Below are positions 1 to 9,733 of a DNA stretch of 64,000 nucleotides, one piece after another (position 1 is the stretch's first letter; every line of letters starts with the position of its first letter). A program made the position numbers and the translations under genes. Origin of the DNA: Kordiimonadales bacterium (GTDB lineage Bacteria; Pseudomonadota; Alphaproteobacteria; Sphingomonadales; Kordiimonadaceae); NCBI GenBank assembly GCA_015485385.1, contig WFTS01000089.1:1-64000 (forward strand), written 5' to 3'. A model generated the notes under the pieces. The model was not told the DNA's origin, did not search any database, and worked only from the letters and a program-made list of their open reading frames with translations.

Positions 1-743
1 GATATTATCGGCACAAAAGTGATGTGCTATCGTGTGACATGGGTTTTTCAGTTTTTTTGCCGCCACAGGCTGAAACCCGCCCCTGCCCTATTGTCTGGTA
101 CTTGTCCGGGCTAACATGCACCGAAGACAATGTGACAGTAAAAGCGGGCTTTCAGCGCACTGCGTGTGACACGGGTTTAATCATAATTTGCCCCGACACC
201 AGCCCACGCGGCAGCCATGTTCCCGACGACGAGGCCTATGATTTTGGCTGTGGCGCTGGCTTTTACCTGAATGCCACCAAAGCACCATGGCGCGATAATT
301 TCCAAATGTATGATTATATCACGAAGGAATTACCGTCGCTGGTGGTGTCACACTTTCCAGCCGATATGACACGCCAAGGCATTATGGGCCATTCCATGGG
401 AGGGCACGGCGCTTTGACAATTTGGGTAAAAAACCAAGCCACGTACAAAAGTGTTTCCGCCTTTGCGCCTATTGTTGCGCCGATGCACTGCCCGTGGGGT
501 GAAAAGGCTTTCACTGGATATTTGGGTGAGGACAAAACAAATTGGGCCGATTATGACGCCTGTGCCTTGCTTGAAAAATACGGCGCGGGCAAAACGGAAA
601 TACTGATCGACCAAGGTCTGGCTGATAATTTCCTCGAAGAACAGTTAAAACCTGAACTTTTTGTCGCCGCCTGTAAAAAAGCAGGACAAAAACTGAAAAA
701 CCCATGTCACACGATAGCACATCACTTTTGTGCCGATAATATC
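1..743. repeat. Perfect 56-bp inverted repeat: arms 1..56 and 688..743
   Basis: The reverse complement of 1..56 is identical to 688..743; the match ends at an aaaaactg microhomology. Confidence 0.95.
3..743 (+). pseudogene. fghA: S-formylglutathione hydrolase, rearranged copy: N-terminal part from YYRHKSDVLSCDMGFSVF onward, native C-terminus replaced by fold-back sequence
   Basis: Translation LSCDMGFSVFLPPQAE...WYLSGLTCT...GHSMGGHGAL...IDQGLADNFL is a clear FGH/esterase D. The C-terminus after KKAGQKLKN is read from the inverted copy of the gene's own 5' end. Confidence 0.8.
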
Positions 744-786
744 CCTGTTCGCCACCAAAACATAAGGTCTTGTTGAGGGTTTCCAT
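688..786 (-). pseudogene. fghA: 5' fragment of S-formylglutathione hydrolase ([33 protein letters not shown]) in the native position after adhC
   Basis: Minus-strand ORF 511..786 starts with the canonical FGH N-terminus, then diverges at position 687. Its ATG overlaps the adhC stop (TGATG). Confidence 0.75.
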
Positions 787-1889
787 CAGAATTCCACCAC
801 GCTGCGAATACTCTCTCCTTTATGCATCAAATCGAAGGCATCGTTGATTTTCTCGAGTGGCATTTTGTGGGTGATCAGGTCGTCAATATTGATTTTTCCG
901 TCCATATACCAATCGACAATTTTGGGAACATCGGTGCGCCCGCGCGCCCCGCCAAACGCCGTCCCGCGCCAAACTCGGCCGGTCACCAGTTGGAATGGCC
1001 TTGTCGAGATTTCTTGTCCCGCGCCAGCCACTCCGATGATGATGCTTTCCCCCCAGCCCTTATGGCAACATTCCAGCGCTTGGCGCATGGTGTTCGTGTT
1101 GCCAATACACTCAAAGCTATAGTCAGCGCCGCCGTTGGTTAAGTCCATGATCGCTTCTATCACGTCGCAGTTGGTGGGGTTTACAAAATCAGTCATGCCG
1201 AAGTTGCGCGCCACGCCTTCACGGGCTCCGTTGATGTCAACACCGATGATCTTATCGGCGCCCACCATGCGCGCGCCCTGAATTACATTGAGGCCTATGC
1301 CGCCTAGCCCAAACACCACCACGTTACTGCCGGGTTCAACCTTGGCATCAAACGCCACCGCGCCTACGCCTGTGGTCACACCGCAACCGATGTAACAAAT
1401 TTTGTCGAACGGCGCGTCTTTCCTAACTTTTGCTAGTGCGATTTCAGGCAACACTGTGTGGTTCGAGAAGGTTGAACAGCCCATATAATGCAGGATCGGT
1501 TTACCATCTAATGAGAACCGGCTGGTGCCGTCCGGCATCACGCCTTGGCCCTGAGTTTCACGAATGGATTGGCAAAGGTTGGTTTTAGGATGCAGGCAAT
1601 AATCACACTCACGGCATTCAGGGGTATAGAGAGGGATCACATGGTCGCCCGGCTTTAAGCTGGTCACGCCTGCGCCCACGTCCATCACCACACCTGCGCC
1701 TTCATGGCCAAGGATTGCGGGGAAGGCTCCTTCCGGGTCATCCCCTGAGAGAGTGAAAGCATCGGTATGGCATACGCCAGTGGCTTTGATTTCCACCAAC
1801 ACTTCACCCGCTTTGGGGCCTTCAAGGTCAACGTCTTCAATAGAAAGTGGTTTTCCTGCGCCCCAGGCTACGGCTGCACGTGTTTTCAT
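786..1889 (-). CDS. adhC: S-(hydroxymethyl)glutathione dehydrogenase / class III alcohol dehydrogenase
   Basis: [46 protein letters not shown] zinc-binding region and [13 protein letters not shown] Rossmann motif; about 367 aa. Confidence 0.95.
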   Translation of the reverse strand: MKTRAAVAWGAGKPLSIEDVDLEGPKAGEVLVEIKATGVCHTDAFTLSGDDPEGAFPAILGHEGAGVVMDVGAGVTSLKPGDHVIPLYTPECRECDYCLHPKTNLCQSIRETQGQGVMPDGTSRFSLDGKPILHYMGCSTFSNHTVLPEIALAKVRKDAPFDKICYIGCGVTTGVGAVAFDAKVEPGSNVVVFGLGGIGLNVIQGARMVGADKIIGVDINGAREGVARNFGMTDFVNPTNCDVIEAIMDLTNGGADYSFECIGNTNTMRQALECCHKGWGESIIIGVAGAGQEISTRPFQLVTGRVWRGTAFGGARGRTDVPKIVDWYMDGKINIDDLITHKMPLEKINDAFDLMHKGESIRSVVEF

Positions 1890-1989
1890 CGGTATCCCCT
1901 TGATCGATATTTTTTCATCAGCATGTATGTACTAAAAGCAAATGCGCTCCTATTGTGCAAGGGCAAGTTTTAAGCGAGAGGATTAGATT

Positions 1990-2742
1990 GTGGCCGATAC
2001 GGTAATTGCAAGTTTGTTGATCATCGGCGACGAAATACTTTCAGGCCGTACAAAGGATGCGAACCTGTCTTATTTGGCTGAATGGCTGAATGAAAATGGT
2101 ATTCAATTGGGCGAAGTGCGCGTGGTGCCTGATGTAGAGGCTGAAATTGCCGAGGCCGTAAATGCTCTGCGCACTAAATATGCGTATGTGTTCACCACCG
2201 GCGGCATTGGCCCAACGCACGATGATATTACGGTGGATAGTATCGCCGCCGCCTTTGACGTGCCGGTGGTAATACATCCAGAAGCCTATGCCCGCATGGA
2301 AGCGCATTACGGCAAAGAGAATTTCACAGACGCCCGTAAACGCATGACACGAGTGCCAAAAGGCGCAGAACTGGTTGATAACCCTGTTTCTATCGCGCCG
2401 GGTATCCGCATGGAGAATGTTTTCATCATGGCTGGTGTGCCCAAGATAATGCAGGCGATGCTTGAGGACATCCGTCCGCATTTGAAAGTGGGGCGCAAAG
2501 TATGGACCCAGTCATTAACGGTACATGCTCCTGAAAGCAAAATAGCGGAAGATCTTGGCGCTATTCAAACCGCAAACCCTGACACCAGCATTGGTAGCTA
2601 CCCCTTTTATATTGGGGGCTATGGTTCCACTATAGTTATTAGAAGCGCAGAGACAGCAGCCGTTGAAAAGGCGATGGGGGAAGTGCAAGCACTGTGTTTT
2701 GCCAAGCGTTTTGAAACCGATGACGTTAGCGAGATTGATTAG
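1990..2742 (+). CDS. Molybdopterin-binding / CinA N-terminal-like protein
   Basis: IIGDEILSGRTKDAN...TTGGIGPTHDDIT motifs of the MoCF_biosynth domain; no C-terminal CinA deamidase domain. Confidence 0.9.
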   Translation: MADTVIASLLIIGDEILSGRTKDANLSYLAEWLNENGIQLGEVRVVPDVEAEIAEAVNALRTKYAYVFTTGGIGPTHDDITVDSIAAAFDVPVVIHPEAYARMEAHYGKENFTDARKRMTRVPKGAELVDNPVSIAPGIRMENVFIMAGVPKIMQAMLEDIRPHLKVGRKVWTQSLTVHAPESKIAEDLGAIQTANPDTSIGSYPFYIGGYGSTIVIRSAETAAVEKAMGEVQALCFAKRFETDDVSEID

Positions 2743-3596
2743 CGTTTAAAGACCACAGTTTTGTTACCGTTCAGCAGTACCCGGTGTTCCAGATGTAATT
2801 TCAGGGCTTCGGCCAGCGTTACGCGCTCTACGTCGCGGCCTGCAGCGACCATATCGGCTGCGCTCATGGCATGGTTCACGCGCGCGACATTCTGTTCGAT
2901 AATTGGGCCTTCATCTAAGTTAGCCGTTACATAGTGTGCGGTGGCACCGATCAGTTTGACGCCTTTTTTAAACGCTTGTTTATAGGGCGCAGCCCCCTTG
3001 AAACTGGGCAAGAAACTATGGTGGATGTTAATCACTCGGCCTGCCAATTTTTCGCACGCCTTAGCTGACAGCACCTGCATATAGCGCGCAAGCACGATCA
3101 GGTCGATTTGCTCGTCGTCGATCAGGGCGAGTAATTTTTCTTCTTGGGCCGCTTTGGTCTCAGCCGAGACCGGCCAGTGGTGGTACGGCACACCGTAGGC
3201 CGTTGTTACCTTGTGAGCGTCACCGTGGTTTGAGACGACCGCAGGCACATCCATAAACAAGGCACCCCGTTCTCGCCGATACAGAATATCCATCAGGCAG
3301 TGATCAAATTTAGATACCATCACCAGCACGCGCTGGGGTTTGTTTGCATCATGGATTGCCCATTGCATGTGGAACTTTTCTGCAAGAGGCGTGACCAAGC
3401 ACCTCAGATCAACCACACTGACTGAAACATTAATGGGTTGCACTGCAACGCGCATGAAAAACTGCCCGCTATCCCCACAGCCATATTGATCTGAAGACGT
3501 GATGTTGCAACCAGCCGAGGCAAGCAAACTTGACACTTCAGCAACAATACCCGGCCGGTCCGGGCACGAGAGTGTGAGTATGTATTTGTCAGTCAT
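2739..3596 (-). CDS. purU: Formyltetrahydrofolate deformylase
   Basis: N-terminal ACT domain (CPDRPGIVAEVS) plus formyltransferase domain (INIHHSFLPSFKGAAPYKQAFKKGVKLIGATAHYV). Confidence 0.95.
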   Translation of the reverse strand: MTDKYILTLSCPDRPGIVAEVSSLLASAGCNITSSDQYGCGDSGQFFMRVAVQPINVSVSVVDLRCLVTPLAEKFHMQWAIHDANKPQRVLVMVSKFDHCLMDILYRRERGALFMDVPAVVSNHGDAHKVTTAYGVPYHHWPVSAETKAAQEEKLLALIDDEQIDLIVLARYMQVLSAKACEKLAGRVINIHHSFLPSFKGAAPYKQAFKKGVKLIGATAHYVTANLDEGPIIEQNVARVNHAMSAADMVAAGRDVERVTLAEALKLHLEHRVLLNGNKTVVFKR

Positions 3597-3761
3597 AGGG
3601 TCCTCGATGTTCGTCTAAGGCGTTTCTACGCGCCGCACAAAAGCAAGCTCAGCCTAGCTTGGCAACAGAAATATTGTAACTTCTGCAATAAGCCGTTGTT
3701 TTGTGGTGCGGGAGTGTTTTATAAGCCCTCTTGTTGTTGGCGTTGGCCAACCCATTTCCGG

Positions 3762-3848
3762 GCCCGCATGGTGGAATTGGTAGACACACAAGACTTAAAA
3801 TCTTGAGATCGTATGATCGTACCGGTTCGAGTCCGGTTGCGGGTACCA
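3762..3848 (+). tRNA. tRNA-Leu (anticodon UAA)
   Basis: Acceptor gcccgca/tgcgggt, anticodon arm caaga-cttaaaa-tcttg, long variable arm, ggttcgagtcc T-arm, encoded CCA. Confidence 0.95.
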
Positions 3849-3873
3849 TTTTCAGCTAAGATGGTTTCTTTTC

Positions 3874-4668
3874 CTAAAGGACTGTAGGGTCGCCCCACAG
3901 GGCGTCTAGCACTGATAGGCTGTCTATGGCTGACGTGTCAGCGTTTGGCAGGGCTGGATTCCAGCTTGAAACCGAGCAGCCAACCAAGTTGCAGTTGTCA
4001 GCCAACCAGCGAACGGTATTGGCAAGAGAGCGAGGGGATGGCCCTCCAGCCACGGCATAATTTTGGGCAGGCACATACTCTTTGCCGATAACATCCGTAT
4101 CAATATGCAAATAGACGCTGTCTCCGTGAATTGCGAGTGATTTGAGGTCGTCGGTTCGGCTAAGCTGGTGGATTTTGGAGTTTTTCAGGTTTATATCCTC
4201 GCCCGAATCCAAATCACGGCCATCTGCATGGATAACTTTTTGTTCCGGAAAGGCTTTTGTGCCGATGCCATGCATCAAATTTTGGTCCCCTCGGCCAACA
4301 AGCTTGGCCAAAGGCATTCCGCCAAGGAAGTTGCTTTGTGAAGTTTCCTCGGTATGAAAGTCGCCGTGTGCATCCAGCCAAATTAGCCAATCAGGCTGTA
4401 TATGGGCGTCCTGCAACCCTTTTAAAAAGCCAAGAGAGCTAACGCAGTCACCCGCTACAGAGATAGGCAATAGCCCGCGTGAAATTTGGCCAGATACTGC
4501 GTGCGCCAAGGCTTTATATGTCTCGGTGATAGACCTGTCTCTGTCATGCGCATAGATGCAGGGAGAGACGGTTTGCCAATTAATTTGGGGCATCAGGTCA
4601 GCAAGGCGGGTCAACCCCGGCATCGGTGCGCCGATAAAGATCGGGACAATAATGGGCTCAGGTTTCAT
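3874..4668 (-). CDS. Arginase/agmatinase (ureohydrolase) family protein
   Basis: Metal-binding motifs DAHGDFH and HIDTDV characteristic of ureohydrolases. Confidence 0.8.
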   Translation of the reverse strand: MKPEPIIVPIFIGAPMPGLTRLADLMPQINWQTVSPCIYAHDRDRSITETYKALAHAVSGQISRGLLPISVAGDCVSSLGFLKGLQDAHIQPDWLIWLDAHGDFHTEETSQSNFLGGMPLAKLVGRGDQNLMHGIGTKAFPEQKVIHADGRDLDSGEDINLKNSKIHQLSRTDDLKSLAIHGDSVYLHIDTDVIGKEYVPAQNYAVAGGPSPRSLANTVRWLADNCNLVGCSVSSWNPALPNADTSAIDSLSVLDALWGDPTVL

Positions 4669-4706
4669 ATCATTGCACCGGGACTTGGGGCCTATTGTGA
4701 TCGCTC

Positions 4707-6311
4707 TTAATGTGAAGGCGCCTTGAGAGCTGGAAAAAGGGCTGGGGGCTTGCGGTGCTTGGTCGCTTGTTCATATGCATAGGATAGTTTGATCAACAGG
4801 CCCTCTGAATAGGGCCGTCCAAGAATTTGCAGCCCTGCAGGCAAAGTGCCGTGGCTAAAGCCCATTGGAACAGACACAGCAGGCAAGCCCGTTGCGGGTG
4901 CCACAAGCTGAGAGTTATCCCCTTTATATTCCTCGACCGCCTTATCAAGATGCGCGGGTGGGTAGGTCCAGGATGGATAAATTAGTGCGTCTAAATTATT
5001 GGCATCAAAAGTTGCTACTGTATCGGCCAGATAGGCTTGGCGGCCAGCATGATCTTTAAAGCCAGGGCAGGGCTTTTCCCATTGGGAAGGCTCTATATCA
5101 AGCGGCGATTTGGCGAAATATTCAAGCGCACGTTTGGCGTGGGGATCATAGTCCCCGGTCTTGAGCAGAGTGTTCACGTCGCTGAAAGGTGCGCTTGGCC
5201 CTCTTGAGGCCATATAACCACGCAGATCATAGCGAAAGCGTGGGCAAAAGTTGGGAGCTTTCAGATGGCTTTCAAAATTTGGGATTTGGATATTGTCGAT
5301 CACTGTTGCACCGGCTGCTCGCAGGTCGGTGATGGCTTGTTCGAACAAGGCCATAACGTCTGGGTCACTATCCTCGCCGGCAAGAGCCCGAAGAACACCA
5401 ATGCGCGCCCCCTTCAGGCCATTAGGATCAAGGTATTTTGTATAATCGGTTTCGTGACGGTCTTTGCCTAACTCGGTAATTGGATCGGTTGGATCATAAG
5501 CGGCAACCACACCAAATATCAGCGCCGCATCGGCGACGGTGCGCGCCATAGGGCCGGCGATATCGCGGTCAAAGGCCAAGGGAATTACACCGTCCCGCGA
5601 GGTTAGCCCAACCGTTGACCGGATGCCAAACAAGGCTAAATGCGATGATGGGCCGCGAATACTGTTCCCCGTGTCGCTGCCAAGTCCGGCTACCCCAAAG
5701 TTTGCAGCGGTGCCAGAGGCCGTGCCGCCGCTAGAGCCAGCAGGAACACGGTCAAGCGCATAGGCGTTCGCCGTGGTGCCAAACGAAGAGCTTACAGTTT
5801 GGCGTGCAGAAAAGGCCCATTCTGCCATGTTGGTTTTGGCGATGATGATAGCGTCTGCGTCGCGGATTTGTCGGACCATAAAGGCATCGTCTGGCGGCAG
5901 GCTGTTTTTCAGTGTGATTGAACCGCCACTTGTGATCATGTCATGGGTATCAAAATTATCCTTTACCAGCATCGGTGCACAAAAGAGGGGGCCAAGTTTT
6001 TTGCCATTTTGAACCGCACGGTCGATAGCGTCTGCCTTATCAAGCGCCTTGGGGTTTAAAACTGTGATGGCATTTAAGCCCGTAGATTTGTCGTAGGCCT
6101 TGATGCGCGCAAGATAGGTCTCAACCACTTTTCGGCAAGTGGTATTGCCGTTTAGGATTGCGGACTGTATTTCGCGGATGCTTGTTTCGACGACATTAAA
6201 ATGTGGGGCTGTTTGCTGTTGTGGTTCGCTTGCGTTGGCCGCATTACTGGTTACGGTTGCGATGACAAGTGCAAATCCAATGGATAACATTTGTTTGCTG
6301 TTCATTACCAT
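4707..6311 (-). CDS. Amidase signature family protein, with predicted signal peptide
   Basis: GSSGGTASGTAANFGVAGLGSDTGNSIRGPSS amidase signature; hydrophobic N-terminus MLSIGFALVIATVTSNAANA. Confidence 0.9.
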   Translation of the reverse strand: MVMNSKQMLSIGFALVIATVTSNAANASEPQQQTAPHFNVVETSIREIQSAILNGNTTCRKVVETYLARIKAYDKSTGLNAITVLNPKALDKADAIDRAVQNGKKLGPLFCAPMLVKDNFDTHDMITSGGSITLKNSLPPDDAFMVRQIRDADAIIIAKTNMAEWAFSARQTVSSSFGTTANAYALDRVPAGSSGGTASGTAANFGVAGLGSDTGNSIRGPSSHLALFGIRSTVGLTSRDGVIPLAFDRDIAGPMARTVADAALIFGVVAAYDPTDPITELGKDRHETDYTKYLDPNGLKGARIGVLRALAGEDSDPDVMALFEQAITDLRAAGATVIDNIQIPNFESHLKAPNFCPRFRYDLRGYMASRGPSAPFSDVNTLLKTGDYDPHAKRALEYFAKSPLDIEPSQWEKPCPGFKDHAGRQAYLADTVATFDANNLDALIYPSWTYPPAHLDKAVEEYKGDNSQLVAPATGLPAVSVPMGFSHGTLPAGLQILGRPYSEGLLIKLSYAYEQATKHRKPPALFPALKAPSH

Positions 6312-6486
6312 GCCCGCTGATCCTCTTGTAAAGGTTTACTGCCTAGTGGATGTGGACGATACTGTTCGCGGTGGGGCAGGGCAATATAAAGTTTGCGCAA
6401 TAGATTTATCTTCTTGTCGGGTGGGTTGATAAGCGAACCAATGCAGGTTCCCCATCTAAGCTTTCCCAAGAAAGTTTGTACGCATA

Positions 6487-6518
6487 AAAAAAACGGGGCA
6501 GCAAAGCCACCCCGGTTT
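6487..6518 (-). terminator. Rho-independent terminator of the csp gene
   Basis: Minus strand CGGGGTGGCTTTGCTGCCCCGTTTTTTTT hairpin plus U-tract. Confidence 0.8.
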
Positions 6519-6544
6519 TAAAATTCTGAAACGCGTATCAGAGC

Positions 6545-6751
6545 TTAACGAAGCTCGATGTTCTCAGCGCCTTCTTTACCGTTACGGCCTTCAACAAGCT
6601 CGTAAGATACGGCTTGGCCGTCTGAAAGAGTTGCGATGCCAGAACGCTCAAGCGCGCTGATGTGAACAAATGCGTCTTTGCCGCCATCTTCAGGCTCGAT
6701 GAAGCCGTAACCTTTGGTGGCGTTAAACCATTTTACTGTACCGTTTGCCAT
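6545..6751 (-). CDS. Cold-shock protein, single CSD
   Basis: NGTVKWFNATKGYGFIEPEDGGKDAFVHISALERSG RNP motifs; 68 aa. Confidence 0.97.
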   Translation of the reverse strand: MANGTVKWFNATKGYGFIEPEDGGKDAFVHISALERSGIATLSDGQAVSYELVEGRNGKEGAENIELR

Positions 6752-7156
6752 AGTCCTAATTCCTTAATCCAGTGTTTTGCAGAGCCGACCCAATGCCAAA
6801 ATAGCAAGAGGCCAACATGAGCAAGTCAAACGCTCACAATCTGAAGAAAGCAACCAAGCAGATCGCGCATTTGCGTAGATCAAGTAGGGCCGACACAAAC
6901 TGAATGTGTAACGTGTTGTTTTGCATCGACACTTTCATTTGGGCGCTAGTGTAAAGTCAACAGTTTGTACGCTTTATTGCCTGTGCTTCTGTTCGGTTAT
7001 GGTAAAAGTGTGACATTTCTGCATATATTTCAGTTTCTTGCCCGGATTTTCACCCCAATTTTCTAGGGTTTGCTACTCGCACCCATGAAAAGCCATACCA
7101 AAATGATCCGGTTCATCTTTTGGTCAAATTTAAGACTAGGGAGCATATATTGGCGT

Positions 7157-7627
7157 TTAGGCGTCAAGGCTTCCTATCACAAGCATTACATTTTGGATGT
7201 CACTGCGTTTAAAGTGGAGCTCTTTTGATGGGTTAAATTGCTGCACAATCAGCGTATCTTTATTCCAGCGAATGAACTGCTTGATAAATCCGCTGTTGGA
7301 TTTGGTTTCGATCAAGATATACCGACCGCGCCGGGGAGGTTTATTGGGGTGAATATAGGCGATATCCTGGTTCTTATATTTTGGTATCATGCTGTTGCCT
7401 GTCACAAAAACCGCAAAGGCACCATGTATGCCTTGCAGATCAGCAGGGCGGAATGTCCAGTCAACCGGGTTTTCTTCAATCATAAGATTGCCATCCTCCC
7501 CACCCTGGGCCCGCCCGCGTATGGGTAAGCTTTTACGCGAACTGAAAGCTTTGGGGCCTGCAGATAAAGCAGATGTTTGATGATCAAAATAGATTATATT
7601 TGGCATTGCTTGGGTGATGGTAGGCAT
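7157..7627 (-). CDS. S24-family (LexA/phage-repressor-type) peptidase domain protein without HTH; start set at MPTITQAM
   Basis: VTGNSMIPKYKNQDIAYIHPNKPPRRGRYILIETK Ser/Lys catalytic region. SD ggagaac precedes ATG 7627; the upstream part of the ORF looks non-coding. Confidence 0.75.
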   Translation of the reverse strand: MPTITQAMPNIIYFDHQTSALSAGPKAFSSRKSLPIRGRAQGGEDGNLMIEENPVDWTFRPADLQGIHGAFAVFVTGNSMIPKYKNQDIAYIHPNKPPRRGRYILIETKSNSGFIKQFIRWNKDTLIVQQFNPSKELHFKRSDIQNVMLVIGSLDA

Positions 7628-7833
7628 AATGTTCTCCTTTTGTTCTATTATGCAGATTGAACTTATAAAGGGAAGACCTAAAACCAGCGGGTGGGAGAAA
7701 AATCTATTCTGTGCAATGTCACTGTCTGTGTTGACGCAGCAGGCGTGTTGACGCAGCAGAAAGGAGCCTGTTATGCTTGGGGTTATGCGAAAAAACAAAA
7801 ATCTGATTGATTGTTGGGGGTGTAAGAACACCC

Positions 7834-9471
7834 ATGACTGACATTTCTGTAGAGGACATCAAGCGGCTAGCTAATTTATATTCAGCTCTTGCTCCGGTTG
7901 CGGTTGAAGTTGATGCGCACGAGCTCATAACATATGTTTTTGGGGATCCTGGGCCCTTATTGGGCGCGCAAACCAGTGATTTGCATGGCCAAAATTTTAC
8001 CAGCTTTATCCACGAGAAAGATCTCGCCATCTGGCGCTTAATACGTCACAAAATCAAAAGATCTCGCGAGTTGGGGCCTTTGCCATTGCGACTGAAAAAT
8101 GCAGAAGGTACGAGCGGTGCGTTTGAACTGCATGTGGCACGCGCGTCACAAGGTCGTGGGGCGCTTTTGATCTCGATCACGCCGTATCAGGGCCAATTGT
8201 CGCTTGGTGAAAACAAGCGGCCAAGTAGCTCGCTCGCCCGAAAGTTTGAAAAGCAAGATTTTGCCGCTTTAGGGAAGCGACTGAATGCGTTTGTTAAAAA
8301 TTCGGATAAAAGCATCTCTGAGGCATTGATTGAACTTTCGGGCATTGGCAGCAATACGGAAACCGATGCTGAGACCAATTTGTGGGCTTTGTACCGCCTG
8401 CTACATGATGCAGCCTCAGAAGGGGCCGCGGCCAGCCTAGCCAAGGAAAAGCGTAAATCTTTTGAGGATGGGAACCGGATTGAGACCGAAGCGGAAGCTA
8501 AGCAAGACACGGTAAGAGTGCAGGGTGCCATGCGCGGGGCTTTCAAGCAGCAGGCAGGCGAGACCAATTATGTCACGGTTGCCGGGTCTGACGGCATTTC
8601 CGAGGCAGAAGCGGTGAAAGCCGCAGTTTATGCCATGAAAAAGTCGGCAAATTCTGGCCGTGCTAAAACCATGAAAGCCCTAACTGGTGGTTATGAAAAA
8701 CGATTGGAATCGGTGAAAAATCAGCTTAGGTCTTTCAAGCAGATTGTGGTTCAAGAACGCTTTGAGATTGCCTTGCAGCCGATCGTTAATATTGCAAGCG
8801 GAGACATCCATCATTTTGAGGCTTTGGCGCGGTTCGATACGGATTATTACGGCGGTTCGCCATTTGACTTTATGTGTTTTGCCGAAGATGTCGGCGTTAT
8901 CCAAGAATTTGATTTAGCAATGTTGATGAAGGCCGTGTCGCTTTTAAAACGTATGCGGCGATTGGGCTTTAACGTTGGAGTGGCTGTCAATATTTCCGGC
9001 CGGTCAATTCAGTCTCAGGCATTTTTGCGACATTTCTTCCGTGTTCTGGAAGATTGCGGGGATATCCGCCATTTGCTTGCGTTTGAACTTACTGAATCTA
9101 GCCAAATTGACGATTTGGAAACCACTAATCGTATCTTGTCCCGCATTCGTGATTTTGGTCATAAAGTGGCGTTGGATGATTTCGGCGCGGGGGCTGCAGG
9201 CCTGCAGTATTTGAGGGTCTTGAAAGTTGATGTCGTAAAAATTGATGGCATTTATATCCGCAAAGGCCTTGAAGAATCAGACAATAAATCGTTCCTCAGG
9301 TCTATGGCTGAAATGTGCAGCGGGCTTGGCATTGAAACGATAGGCGAATGCGTTGAAAATGAAGATCAGCGCGATTTTTTACGGGAAATCGGCGTTACGT
9401 ATGCGCAAGGCTGGCTTTACGGTAAGCCTGCCCCCGTGGATGAAGCCCTCGCAGCCTTGGCTCAGCAATAA
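7834..9471 (+). CDS. EAL-domain protein (putative c-di-GMP phosphodiesterase) with N-terminal PAS-like region
   Basis: FEIALQPIVNIASGDIHHFEALARF, ELTES, VALDDFGAG and VKIDG motifs; ATG start chosen over the upstream TTG. Confidence 0.9.
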   Translation: MTDISVEDIKRLANLYSALAPVAVEVDAHELITYVFGDPGPLLGAQTSDLHGQNFTSFIHEKDLAIWRLIRHKIKRSRELGPLPLRLKNAEGTSGAFELHVARASQGRGALLISITPYQGQLSLGENKRPSSSLARKFEKQDFAALGKRLNAFVKNSDKSISEALIELSGIGSNTETDAETNLWALYRLLHDAASEGAAASLAKEKRKSFEDGNRIETEAEAKQDTVRVQGAMRGAFKQQAGETNYVTVAGSDGISEAEAVKAAVYAMKKSANSGRAKTMKALTGGYEKRLESVKNQLRSFKQIVVQERFEIALQPIVNIASGDIHHFEALARFDTDYYGGSPFDFMCFAEDVGVIQEFDLAMLMKAVSLLKRMRRLGFNVGVAVNISGRSIQSQAFLRHFFRVLEDCGDIRHLLAFELTESSQIDDLETTNRILSRIRDFGHKVALDDFGAGAAGLQYLRVLKVDVVKIDGIYIRKGLEESDNKSFLRSMAEMCSGLGIETIGECVENEDQRDFLREIGVTYAQGWLYGKPAPVDEALAALAQQ

Positions 9472-9500
9472 TCCTCCTTTACCCCTTCCCTGTTAGCTTG

Positions 9501-9518
9501 TTGGCATATCTTTTGCTT
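9501..9518 (+). promoter_or_regulatory. Candidate sigma-54 promoter upstream of flgK (TTGGCATATCTTTTGCTT)
   Basis: GG-N10-GC spacing with TGGCA and TTGC boxes, upstream of a flagellar operon. Confidence 0.5.
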
Positions 9519-9733
9519 TTTTAAAGTGAGAGCGACCGATGTTTCTGTGCAATAGGTTGTGAACTTAAAAGGGTAATTCGTGACTAACTGTTTGATAGTA
9601 AATGATAAATGCTCGCCAACGGCACCGCGTATGTGCGGGAAAGTGGCTGTGAGTTCAATATCACACGGACTGTACCTCCCCACCACTGAGGCAGTATCTG
9701 CCGCGTTTAACCCCATGTTAGCGGAGGTTACTC

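Noticed and set aside
1-743. Site-specific invertible (phase-variation) switch in fghA
   Set aside because: No recombinase in the window, repeats are the gene's own coding sequence, and the arm coincides with base 1; a chimera or contig-end artefact is more parsimonious, so this is kept only as an alternative.
3649-3849. 66-aa minus ORF MVPATGLEPVRSYDLKIL...
   Set aside because: It is the antisense of tRNA-Leu.
6817-6903. 28-codon basic ORF MSKSNAHNLKKATKQIAHLRRSSRADTN antisense to the csp leader
   Set aside because: Very short, only a weak SD and no independent support; likely chance.
7157-7627. Prophage remnant suggested by the S24 peptidase
   Set aside because: No integrase, structural or lysis genes nearby; flanked by csp and EAL genes.
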